A DNA stretch of 64,000 nucleotides, from positions 7,070,501-7,134,500 of the forward strand of contig BSBM01000608.1 of assembly GCA_027924585.1 (NCBI GenBank), given 5' to 3'. Origin of the DNA: Larix kaempferi (taxonomy: Eukaryota > Streptophyta > Pinopsida > Pinales > Pinaceae). The notes under the pieces were generated by a model that was not told the DNA's origin, made no database searches, and was given only the letters and a program-made list of their open reading frames with translations. Within the stretch, counting starts at the first letter, position 1. Each line of letters starts with the position of its first letter. Below are positions 46,487 to 56,860 of this stretch, piece by piece. The translations under genes and the position numbers were made by a program.

Positions 46487-46790
46487 AATGGTTCCATTGC
46501 CGGGACAATGAGACTTGTTATTTCAGCGACACGCGAGATTGAGGCGAAACCCAGAAAGAAGGAGCCAACAAATGGTTCCATTGCCTCGTCACTTGTTACT
46601 GTGAGACTTGCTATTTTTGCGACGAAGAAAATTGTTGCTGAAGCCAACAAATGGTTCCATTGCCGCGTGAATGAGACTTGTTATTTCAGCGACACGCGAG
46701 ATTGAGGCGAAACCCAGAAAGAAGGAGCCAACAAATGGTTTCGTTGCTTTGAACCCTGTTGTTGAGCCAACAAATGGTTCCGTTGCGATG
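46480..46790 (+). repeat. Five copies of the E9 LTR-end/primer-site junction
   Basis: GCCAACAAATGGTTYC begins at 46480, 46564, 46643, 46727 and 46766. The first copy is the true junction: last LTR bases GCCAACA, then AA, then TGGTTCCATTGCC as the primer-binding site. Copies 1-2 and 3-4 lie in a 163-bp duplicated block. The tRNA whose 3' end would pair with TGGTTCCATTG is not assigned. Confidence 0.9.
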
Positions 46791-47657
46791 GTTCCGTTCC
46801 GTTGCAGTTCAGCTTGCGAAGTTGAATGGAGAAGTACTGCCTACAAAGATCAATGGGAGTCGGCTCAAGATTTACCGCGACGGCCACTCCGCCCTGTCGA
46901 CTTAAATAGCTGCTCAAAGGAATGCAGATGTCCAGTGTAGTTGAAAGAGGCATCGCACTATCAGTCTACACGGAAGTCGCGAGACCCTCAGTCTCTGGCT
47001 TCCCGCGCAGTTCTTTGAAACATCCGCGCATGTCTATAAAGTTTGGTTGGAGTGAACCTAATTGCGCTCTTGCGAAGCTATCCGGATGGTCTAACCCTCG
47101 CTCTTGCGAAGTTCACTGTGTCAATTTGCCGCTGGAAGAGTTCTTGTTGTGGACCCCTACAGGCACAGTTACCTAAGTTGAAATGACCCGCCGAAAAATT
47201 TGAATTACAGCAGTTATGTAGCCGCATCCGAGAAATAAATGAAGGATAAGCCCGCTCTTTAAGTATAGCCGCTCTGACAGATTCGGCTTGATCTCCGTAA
47301 GATTTGCATTTAACCCATGCGCCGAAAGCGTTAGCCTCTCCCGGAAGCCTGTCAGAGCCCACCCATCACAATAAATGCACCGCAACCCGCGAAGCGGATC
47401 GTAGGGTTGTCAACTCATACATAGCCGCCTATAGCTACTAACCCCACTTGCCCGCATTTACTATCACCTTTGGCTATCAATACTCCACACTTGTATAATT
47501 TCGGGTTACTTTTCTCTAGCTGCATAGTCTTGTTTGAAAATCCAAGCCATTGTTTTTAGAGCCGAGTTGTGCAGAGTGCTTCCCTTGTTGTCAGTGTTCA
47601 TATCCCACGCTAGTCCGCTGTTTTCGTCCAAGTTCTTGTTACCTATACCCGTTCACG

Positions 47658-50377
47658 ATGGAGAACCTATCGACTGAAGAAGTTGTTCGTCAATTCCTGC
47701 GCCGAGGCCTGGATTTCGGTATGACTACCCCCGTGACCGCTTCGACTTATGTACACCCTGGTTATCATGATCCCAGACAATCTCCGGGCACAAGAGCGTC
47801 TCAGCCACAGCCAGAAGAGCCCGTTCCAGAGCCGTTGGCCACTATGGTGAATTATATTCCGCCGCGTCCAGAAGATGCACCAGAGGTGCATATTCCGAAG
47901 AATGCAAAGTATCCACTTCCGTTACCTCCACTACCGGTTAGCGTGCGAATAGAAGGGTCCTTGCTCGGACACCTTCCACTGGTCAAGTTCTCTGATTTCA
48001 ACCTAGGAGACTATAAAACATATCCTCAGTTCCAGCTAGACCGATATCTGACGGTAGTGCATAATCCCACCAGACAGGTTGACGAATTCATCCCGAAGGG
48101 ATTTGCAGCAAATCTTGAGCGTCCTGGACTCCTGAACCTGTTAAAGCTACCGCATTTTGGGCATAGCAACGAAGTGAACGCAGTCGTTAAGACACTGCTA
48201 TCCTGCGTTCATGGAGGTTACCTTTGGCTGGGGAGGCCAATCGATTTAAATGTCGATTTGATTCACCGTATTACCGGCCTATCTAAGGTTGGTAAGGATC
48301 CTAATATCCATTTTATGGGAAAGGAGAAGGATAGAAAACTGGCTGCAAAGCTGGTGCAGAAATACAACCTTACAAGAGGAGGTCGGGCTTATGACCTCAC
48401 AGTAGTAGAAGACGAAGCACTCAGATTTACAGGAAGTCTGCTCGCAGGCAGACTTCTCACGAAGTGCAGACCGAAGGAAGTTACTGGAGCTGTCGTGGAA
48501 CTTGCCATCGCAGCTGCGGAGGGGGAGCAGTACAACTGGTGCCTCTTCCTCCTTAATTCTTTTTTGGAAGACTGCCGGAACGTTCAGGATAACCCCGGTC
48601 AGTCATTCCATTTTTCTTGGCTTTTAATTTTATGTGCTCTCGTCGGGTGGAAGGAACCCCGAACACTCAGTTCCTTCCGTGCCGCGCAGGAGAACCCACC
48701 GGAATTCGCTATGTAAACCTTTGGGAGTCTCCTAATCCCGCAAAGCGCAAGATGAACCGCGCTGTATTTTGTGAATACTACTATCTCCTCAGAGATACCA
48801 TTCAGGAAATGCCAAGGTTGAGTGAGGAGACAGCGAGGATGTATGACGGAAAGTTGGCCTTTACTGCCGACTTACATCAACTTTACCTCCGCCCCTGCGG
48901 CATTCACGAGGAATGGGCCGTAGGCCTTTACAGGATGACCACCGAAGATGTCGAAGAAACTATCAAGTCCTGGTCGGACGAATGGAGAGAAGCCGCCGAC
49001 ATCGCATCCGCGATGCCACCCGCCGCTGCGCACGAGAAGGATAAGGGTAAGGAAGCCCCCGAGCAAAGAAGTGATGAAGGCTCGACAGAGCCAGCCACCA
49101 AGAAACAAAAGGTGTCGCATCCCTCTGAGGTCATTCCCTCGGGGATCGACCAGTATTTGAAAGAGCAATTTCGCGAGTTGCGGAACACGCACGCTCACAT
49201 CAGAAGTGCTCTAGACCTGCAGTTCGTGGAAATAAAAGGTCTCGCAGGAAGGATTGCGCAGACCCATGCGCCAGCATCTACTTCGCAGACGCCACAAGCA
49301 ATTCCAAGTACTGAGCGAGTTGAAGAACTGATAGAAAGGCATACTGTCGTGCATATTCCGCCTACGAGCATGACACTTCCAGATCCGCTAGCTGCACTAC
49401 AGGTAAGCGCAGTTGGGCCCATCGAAATAAATTTGTCTTTAATTCCTATAGAGACTCTATAGCTAGTGCATGAGAAAGTTTCCCTTGAGTTGAGAGCTAG
49501 AGAGCTCTCTACATTCCAAGAAAATCAGCGACTGCAATCGCAGGAGATAGAGCTGAAGGCAAGCCATAAGAATATCTCCGAGAAGCTCGCACTTTATGAG
49601 GCGCAAGACATTGGCATTAGAAACGCAGTGGATGAAATTTCCCATGAATTGCCGGCTTGCGAGATTCAACCAGACCTCCCTCTGGTTGAGAAAGTTCAAA
49701 TCATTGGAGGAAGGGTAAAAACCCTGGAGCATGAAATAGTTGTTATGGATGAGGGCCATAGAACCCAAATCGCTGAGCTAGAAGCTCATGTTGCCGCGCA
49801 GTTTACAGATGATGCGCAGGAACAATTCGAAGCGCTGAGCAGAGCTTCCACACAAATGAAAGATAGAATACAAGAAGCCGAGAACCTAATGAGCCAAGCT
49901 ATGGAAGCTTGGACGGAGCTTGAGAAGCTCCCTTTTAAAGTTGGTCTTTTGGAACAGGTGCAAGCCGCAGAACAGTCCCTAACTGTTCTGACTGAAGAAG
50001 CTAAGGCCTTAACAGGCTTACCAAAAATGAAGAAAATGAGTGAAGTGCGCAGAATGCAACAGCAACTGCACAAGCTCAGAACTGAAGATGAGAAGCTCAC
50101 CAACAGCATTCAGCCATTTATGGATGAGTATGCTGACATCGTTGGCCAAGTCGAGGTAAAAATCAAAGAAATTGCTGAATCTCAAGAGGTGATCGATGCC
50201 ATAACTAAAGAAGAAGCCACTGCAGAAACGGTCCAGACAGCTATGGAATGTGTTGATGAATTGGACTCCGCTATTGCGCAGTGGAAGAAAGCATTCGCGC
50301 AGACCCAAGCAAAAGCAGATGCGCAAATAAAGCGACCACACGCTAGTGCGAGTGGCTCGAGGGTGAGCCACAAGTAA
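47658..50377 (+). pseudogene. E9 long gag-like/coiled-coil frame (about 900 codons)
   Basis: Starts ATG at 47658 (MENLSTEEVVRQFLRRGLDF). The first 350 codons encode a globular-looking domain with DLNVDLIHRITGLSKVGKDP, FTGSLLAGRLLTKCRPKEV and FHFSWLLILCALVGWKEP. I recognise this as the type of uncharacterised repetitive plant ORF often linked to LTR elements, not a named family. The frame shifts by one near 48650-48700. The next part (to 49462) ends in a Lys/Glu/Pro-rich linker and a TAG at 49460. The last part, 49466-50377, is in the same frame and predicted coiled coil (Glu/Lys/Gln/Leu-rich, e.g. RRMQQQLHKLRTEDEKLTNS). No zinc knuckle or protease is present. A packaging (Gag-like) role is inference. 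Confidence 0.7.
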
Positions 50378-50389
50378 GTGTTAGGGGCC
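50378..50389 (+). other. E9 candidate polypurine tract
   Basis: GTGTTAGGGGCC lies between the end of the frame and the TG of the 3' LTR; it is short and interrupted by pyrimidines, so weak. Confidence 0.4.
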
Positions 50390-51880
50390 TGTTGGAGCAA
50401 AGGTTGCAGCTATGGTAAAAGCTGCGAATTTTGAGGAAAAAGCACAAGTATGGAAGAGAAACTGCTAAGTTTTGAATAAGCGCCAATTTTGGGACAGAAG
50501 AAGACGGTGCGTAGTACGGTGCCAGATGGAGGATCTCAGCATAGATTACGGACCGGAAATCGTGGAGCTCGCGCGCACGTCAGAAGGGAATGAAGGTAGC
50601 AGAGTGGAAAGCCCAGCTACCCTAATTAATGAAGCAATGGAGTAGAGGGCTCAGCTACCCTCATTTAAGGCTAAGTACAGAAGTTATGGTTGCTCGGATC
50701 AAGGAAGAGCAACGGACCAAAGCATTGAAGGCGAAGGACGAGGCACCCATACCCGTAAGCTGCGCCAGAATTCATGGAGCCTGCAGGAAGCGGCGACATG
50801 ACTGCAAGCGGCGCCTACAGTACACCTAGCCATGTGCGTGGTTAGGGTTTTTGGGGATTACTGCTGGGAAAGGCCCACAGTTTTGTAAAGGTGCGACCGC
50901 CATGGCCACCTATATATATGTATAATTGTGAAGGGTAGATGTTAGTTGGTTAGTCAGTTGAGTGGTGAGTCAGTTAGCTAAGCCTGTGAGTGAGCTAGCT
51001 AAGATAGTAGACGCTAGAGGTAAGAGGGATCGATCGAGTTGATGATCCTCTGTTACGATATTGTTGACTGTTTTCTACCGTGTTGCTAGGAAACAGGAGT
51101 TAGAACTGGTTAGCAGTGAAGCTAATCCTTGAGTTGCAGACAGTCAGAGTCGACGTCTGAACTATTGTAATCTCTGAAGAGGAAGAGACTAGATCGAGAG
51201 AAGGGCTCCCAGCTGTGTGCGTGGAGTTTCCTGGAAAGATCTAAGGCTGCATCTATGTGCGCAGCATATTGTAAAAGTCTATCAATTTCTGGTTAATGTA
51301 AGATACTCCCGTGGACGTGAATTTCCCCGTGGAGGTGGACTTCATAATTCTTCGTTGTTGTGATGTGAATAAAGTGATTTCCTGTTTAGTATCTTAACAG
51401 TATATCCAAGAATGTTGCATTATCTTTGTGAGTGTGTTGAGTAAGCTCTTGAAGTCTTCGAGGATTATAATCATTAAGGGTTGAAGGAATCGGTAAGGCG
51501 CCATCGCCACGGCGATAGGAGAACGTGTTGTTGTGACGGGCGCGCAAGTGAGCGACGTATAGAATATCGGCGCAGAGGATAATTGGTCCTAGCGCAGGAG
51601 TGGAAGTACCGCGCAGCTAGGCTGCTGAGCAGGAGCTTGAGCGCTGCTGCGCTCCTACTCTGAAGAGGGGTTAGACCTTTACCTTAGAGGAATCGCTGAG
51701 GGAAGAGTGCAGTCTCCGCGTCGCCTGGGTTAAGGAAACCTGATTCCTTAGCCCCCCCCATAGCCACTTCGGGTGAGACCTCGAGCTGCTGCGCAGCTCG
51801 TTGCCGAGAGGGCCAGTGCGCCAAGGGGTTTTGTTGCTGCGCATCATTAAAACCCGGGTCTGTCCAAAGAGCAGCCAACA
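50390..51880 (+). repeat. E9 3' LTR (1491 bp)
   Basis: Matches the 5' LTR along its length with scattered substitutions and a few 1-2-base indels. Followed by ATAGG. Confidence 0.93.
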
Positions 51881-51881
51881 A

Positions 51882-51953
51882 TAGGGCACGGAGGAATCGA
51901 ACCACCAACCTCCTACTTGTAAGGTAGACGCTCTTTCATTGAGCTAAAACCCT
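51882..51953 (-). tRNA. tRNA-Val(UAC)-like sequence, probably degenerate
   Basis: On the minus strand 72 nt fold to tRNA arm lengths: acceptor AGGGTTT/GTGCCCT, D-stem GCTC/GAGC with loop AATGAAA, anticodon stem TCTAC/GTAGG with loop CTTACAA (anticodon UAC, Val), T-arm GGTGG-TTCGATT-CCTCC, discriminator A. The layout resembles bacterial or organellar tRNA-Val. Defects: a T:T mismatch and G:T pairs in the acceptor stem, a T:T mismatch in the T-stem, and no GG in the D-loop. E9's target copy ATAGG covers its 3' end. Before the E9 insertion a TTTTT tract (minus strand, 44965-44969) stood about 20-25 nt downstream and could have served as a Pol III terminator. Confidence 0.5.
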
Positions 51954-52494
51954 TTAAGAATTGGGGAGAGGAGAATATGAACACTCAGATTGCATCATTT
52001 GTAGATCTAAGAAAAGACACTAATATTCAAAGGAAACCATGCTTAAAATCCCCTTTTTTTTTCAAAACACATTGATAAGCACAAAAATCTATCATAATAA
52101 GCCTAGAGATCCTTCTAACTTTTGGAACTGTTTGAAGAGACCCCAAAGATGTCTAACCACAAAAATGTACATAAGTAATTTCACATAGGATCTATGTTAG
52201 TAAAGAAACTGGTATTTACTATCCAATTAATGAATGGACACTAGAATGATTTGAATCTAAAAATGAATCCAAATCATTGTTAATTTACATTAACTTTAGT
52301 TCTCTTCCTTTTTCCATCTCTTATTGTTTAAATTGTGACCAGGTTTAAACATGCTATATTATCTACGTCAAAGAATTTATCCCTAACAGAATAGTTGAAC
52401 ATCTGAATTTTAGATGCCTTGTAAATGACAAAGAGTGAAATTCATGTCTTTAGATGCAAATAAGATGTGTTTCACAGTTGATAAAACCCATTCC
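51954..52494. other. No feature recognised
   Basis: AT-rich sequence between the tRNA-like sequence and E10. Confidence 0.5.
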
Positions 52495-52708
52495 TACAAT
52501 GAAGTATCCGTTCACTAGGTTAAGAAGCGAATCTGCCTTCCATATTTGAGATAAATGATAATAATATATTGATTGATGATGATAAAGTTACAATAAGCTC
52601 TCCTTTATAGGGCTTGAGCAAGAATAGCGAAGGGTTACACCCTTTCACTTATTAACCTAATAATATATTTAATATATAAATAATAATATTAATTAAATAT
52701 TCATAGCA
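52495..52708 (-). repeat. E10 3' LTR (214 bp)
   Basis: Partner of 54819-55032; its distal end reads TACAAT on the plus strand where the other reads TGCAGT, so the terminal CA is mutated. Confidence 0.9.
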
Positions 52709-52722
52709 TTGCCTTCCCCTTA
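52709..52722 (-). other. E10 polypurine tract
   Basis: The minus strand reads TAAGGGGAAGGCAA directly before the 3' LTR. Confidence 0.75.
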
Positions 52723-52748
52723 GGAAAGCTTTGTCCTCAAAGCTTAGA

Positions 52749-53724
52749 TTATTGTTGACGTCTTTTCATTCTCGTTTTGTGTTGAAACAATGTCATTACT
52801 TCCTTTATGTCTTTTTTAGAGCTGGTATTAGGTATATGCTTGGTATTTACGCAATAGTTTGTCATCTTCCTTTCATTTGTAACTTGAATTTGTACTCCAT
52901 TATGTTTATTATTGTTATCCCATTTTCCTTGTACATGAATACGAGGAGTATTTTTGTGACTGGCCATATCAAGCCTTGTTTCAGAAGTCGCTTGTCCTAT
53001 GATATTTAGGATGTCATCACGTAATTTTTTCATTTTATTATCCTTACGAGTTATCTCGAGAAGTGGCGTTTTGTGAGGCTTATCACACTCAAAGTGACCT
53101 GATAGTGTTGTATTTAGGTTTCTCCAGGGTGGTAGAAGATGAATCTACGATATCTGATTCCTTTGACTTGGATTCCTTTGCAGATTGTAGGATCCATCTT
53201 TTTTCATTGTATGGATCGTCCTTATTGTCAATGATACTAGCTTGAATCTCACTATGATCTTAGTTGAGCTCATCTTTATCAAAAATATTATTGGTATTTT
53301 GGTCATCTTTATGATATTTAGTTTCCTTGTTTTGTTTAATGTCTTGATCAATTTTGTTACTCTCATTTTTGTTGACATAGTGGTCCAACATATCTGAGTT
53401 ACTGATATGGTTTATATTAGACCTTAGTTTTTGTAACATTTCCATTATGGTATTCTGGGTTTGTGTCATCATGCTCAAGTTATGTGCCATGGTGCTTATG
53501 TTCATTGTTATCGCACACATCTTGTTATCTAACTCTTTTTGTTTCTTGTGCATGATGTCTACTTTGTCATCAAGTTTTCTTCCTAGTACTAGAACAAAAT
53601 CTTCTTTAATTCCTTTCTTAAGTGCCTTGTTATTTTTCATTTCTTCTTTGAAATTTTCTTGGTTCACAACAAGGGATTTGATGTCCTTCTCCAGTTTTTC
53701 GATTTGTTCTCTTAGTTCCGCCAT
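52749..53724 (-). pseudogene. E10 coiled-coil gag-like frame, broken
   Basis: ATG at 53724 begins MAELREQIEKLEKDIKSLVV, a heptad-type coiled coil running to about residue 110, then an Asn/Asp/Lys-rich region with a stop at 53260. After a frameshift, open sequence resumes at 53033-52749 (basic, Lys/Asn/Gln-rich, ending KTRMKRRQQ). No knuckle or protease seen. A Gag-like role is inferred only from position. Confidence 0.55.
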
Positions 53725-53989
53725 GGTTGGTTCTTGATCTGGTGTGGGGAGGTGAATATTTGGGCCCAATTTTGGCTTATGTAATAGTGAGAAACAATTA
53801 AAAGGTCTTGGAAAAATGGTGACTTAATAATTATTATTATAGCAATAATAATCACTATAATAAAATAATAAATATTATATTTAAATATTTATTATAGAGT
53901 GGAAAATTTTAATAAAATTAAAATATTATGTAATAATATTATATTATTATAATAATATTATATTATTATAATAATATTTGTTTTATTAA

Positions 53990-54800
53990 TTTTGGCTTGT
54001 TTTTTTTGTAGGGCATATGTGGGAATGGAAACGCGGAGGGAAGATGGCGGGGAGAGAGAACAACGGTTGCAGCGGAGGGTGTGGTAGAAGGGAGGAGTGT
54101 GGCAGGTATGGTGATAGGGCATGTGAGGTGGGGTGAAGCGTGTTCGCAGGAGAGCGGGAATTTGGACATGGAGGAGGGGTGGTTGGGAGGGCGAGCTGTG
54201 GGGAGTGGTGGACGCAGGAGCTAGCGGCGGAGGAAGGAGGGTCGAGTGTGATGGATGCAGGAGCTGGAGAACAGAGGGGAAGTGGAGGGGCGTGGAGGAT
54301 GAAGACGCAAGAATGGGTAGAGGGAAGAGGCGGAATGGGGGGAAATGTGTAGCAGGGAAGCGTGTGAGCATGGAGGTAATCGCAGGTTGTGGGAGGGAAG
54401 CTGCGGGGAGGATGGGAATGCCAGAATCGGGGAGGGTGGATGGAAGTGGCGCTAGAGGATGAGCAACAGGGAGGTGAACAGTGGGGGAGATGGTAGCTGA
54501 GATGGGAGGAGGAGGTAGCATGCGAGGTGGAGAGGGTGGCGCTGGAGGAGCGTGCAGGAGAGGATGGCGCTGGAGGGCTCACGTGGAGCAGAGGCGGCGC
54601 AGCAGGGAGTGAGGAGTAGCGGGGGATGAGGGAGACGAGGGAGACGAGGAGAAAGTGGTGTAACAATGATGGTTATGGAGAGTGATGAGAATGAAGAGCC
54701 GAATCCAAGCTCAGGGGAGGAGAGAGTGAGGATATGTGAGCCGAAACCAAGCTCGATAGTCGGAGGAGATGAATCCGAGCTCAGGTTGAAGGAGCCAAAA
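53990..54800 (-). other. E10 C-rich leader
   Basis: The minus strand is strongly pyrimidine-rich (CTCC/CCTC words) with several overlapping open frames rich in Pro, Ser and His. Frame openness follows from composition, so no gene is called. GAGCTYGGWTTCGGCTC-like phrases recur at about 54700-54800. Confidence 0.6.
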
Positions 54801-54816
54801 CCGAGCTCTGATACCA
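54801..54816 (-). other. E10 primer-binding site
   Basis: The minus strand reads TGGTATCAGAGCTCGG two bases after the LTR; initiator-Met type. Confidence 0.92.
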
Positions 54817-54818
54817 AG

Positions 54819-55032
54819 TGCAGTGAAGTATCCGTTCACTAGGTTAAGAAGTGAATCCACCTTCCATATTTGAGATAAATGATAATAATATATTGATTGA
54901 TGATGATAAAGTTACAATAAGCTCGGCTTTACAGGGCTTAAGAAAGAATAGCGAAGGGTTACACCCTTTCGCTTATTAACCTAATAATCTATTTAATATA
55001 TAAATAATAATATTAATTAAATATTCATAGCA
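54819..55032 (-). repeat. E10 5' LTR (214 bp)
   Basis: The minus strand starts TGCTATGAATATTTAATT and ends GGATACTTCACTGCA. Confidence 0.92.
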
Positions 55033-55037
55033 ATTCC

Positions 55038-56329
55038 AAGCCCCATTGTGATCCTCCCAATGTAAACCAAGGAAGTATGTACAACTACATACAATAAAAA
55101 AAGGTTAAGGACAAAGAATGCACCCATAACAATGACCCTCTCTAGCCTTAGATATGTGTGTGATTTAAGTTTGCACCTATCAGAATACGTGGAAAGTGTC
55201 TAACTGTGTAGGGAAGAAACGAAGATACCAAAGCATTGAATGAGTTCTTTAATCATTTCACATGAAGTATAAATTGTATGAAAATATTCCATGTAGAGAC
55301 GGTGAAACCACAGAGAAAGTCCTCGCAGATGTTGCAACGCTGAGAAGAATTGATGAAGCAATGAAGTAGGCTTACTGAGCACACTAAACCATGATGAGTG
55401 AAACTATAAGTACTGATTATGTTTTGAATATTCCAAAGTTTATTGGAAAAGACCATTGGTGTTCATTTAATTTCACAAATTGCTGGATATACATGTATAC
55501 TTGAGTTCTGCACAAATTGAATTGAAGTTGAACTCTATTTTGATATACATTGTAGTTATGACAATCCATGCACAATATCCACAAAGGATTGCTATGTCTA
55601 GAGATCCAAGCTCATTATTATCATTTGAGGAATAAGTTTTAAGTATTTTGAATTTTCAATGAGTAGCCTTTTTAGAACTCTGCAAGCATCATGAAAATGC
55701 CTGCACCTACTCACAAAAGGTAAGAATATGTACGAAGTGAGTTAAAAATGTCAGTGGACTCACCTGAGATGCTCGCCAAAGTCTAAAAAATGCCCGCAAA
55801 TGCACGCTTACTAATGAAAAGTGCTAGCATTGATGAGTTAAAGTGCTCGCATGAGTGAACAAAATGTTCAACAAATGGCACAAAGCACTAAAAATGCCCG
55901 CAACATTTTCCAAAATTCCCGTACACAAGGTGAAAGTGCACGCAACCATAGAAAAGATGCACGCAGCATACTAAGGGTTGTAGGTAATTCCCATGTATTG
56001 AGGATAAATGAACACATGTGAATAAAAATGCTCACAAGCTATGTTCAAATGCCTGCACTGTCACTAAGATGTGAAACTTGAAGTGCAATTTATCACAATG
56101 AAAGAGTAACCAGAAGTATTGTGATCATGACTTTATTCATAAATTTGATGTGAGTCTTCTGACTAGCGATATGAGTCATTTGACTGGTGATGTGAGTTTG
56201 CATAGGAGACATGGTTGTTCTAGATATCATAGTTCCATGGGAATTCATGTCTTGTTTATTTCCTAACCTTGAATGAAGTCGAAGATGGATCTCATACTCT
56301 CTGGGGTGCAAGGCATAATATGGTAGGAT
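55038..56329. other. No gene; weak degenerate repeats
   Basis: From 55680 to 56060 short phrases such as AAATGCCYGCA and GCTCGCA recur at irregular spacing of about 25-45 bp, perhaps a decayed minisatellite. Nothing else was recognised. Confidence 0.4.
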
Positions 56330-56860
56330 TCACCTACTTAACCCTTAAAAATTACTGACTCGGGATTGTGAGTTAGAGCATCCACTTCAATATTGTGAGC
56401 CATTAGGAAATAACTCCCCTATGTCTATCAATCTATCTATCTTACGAAGAAAATTCCTCAACATTACCTGCAAATGGGGATGCAGGGAATATGTCTCCAG
56501 TGCATCCCCTTGTTCGTGGAAGGCAGGGGACGCAACAAATGCATCAAGGAACAAGATGAATGCTTCCACATCGTTCACTCTAAATTTCCAACAATGCTTC
56601 AAATACCAGTTTGAAATTTCCCTGGATAATCAGCTCTTAGATCTCTCTTTGAGTCTTTGTAAAGCAATATTTAAGCCTCTTAGAACTATCCTAAATTCAA
56701 CTTCATTACTGGGAATAGGCCATGCTTTCGATATTTGAAATATAAAAACTATCGGAGAAATCACATAGATGGTTACTTGCACCAATAAACAAGGATTTAT
56801 CCTTAAATCTCTGTGAAAATTGAGTCCCCAAAAATCCAACAGGATATCATCTGCTTTAGA
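56330..56860 (-). pseudogene. LINE-type RNase H fragment
   Basis: Minus-strand frames contain NEVEFRIVLRGLNIALQRLK, then (other frames) IIQGNFKLVFEALLEI, and at the end MAHNIEVDALTHNPESV, which together match the E.A..L..A....K..I.GDS..V......N..AD.L pattern of plant LINE and cellular RNase H domains. Frameshifts and stops separate the pieces. No linked reverse transcriptase was found. Confidence 0.5.

Larger units (their letters stand above)
44993..51880 (+). mobile_element. E9: pol-less LTR retrotransposon with a long gag-like frame
   Basis: LTRs 44993-46486 (1494 bp) and 50390-51880 (1491 bp) share ends TGTTGGAGC...GCAGCCAACA and differ by at most a few percent. ATAGG stands at 44988-44992 and 51881-51885. 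The 3.9-kb interior has a reiterated primer-binding region and one long frame (47658-50377) that reaches almost to the 3' LTR. No protease, reverse transcriptase, RNase H or integrase motif was seen, so it should be non-autonomous. Confidence 0.92.
52495..55032 (-). mobile_element. E10: small LTR element with a coiled-coil gag-like frame
   Basis: LTRs of 214 bp at 52495-52708 and 54819-55032 differ at about a dozen positions. Target copies ATTCC lie at 52490-52494 and 55033-55037. The minus-strand primer-binding site and polypurine tract fix the orientation. At 2.5 kb with no pol, it is a non-autonomous element resembling the small terminal-repeat-with-GAG class. Confidence 0.9.

Noticed and set aside
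53958-54666. 187- and 226-codon Pro/Ser/His-rich minus frames
   Set aside because: Two different frames are open over the same pyrimidine-rich leader, lacking any motif; composition explains both.
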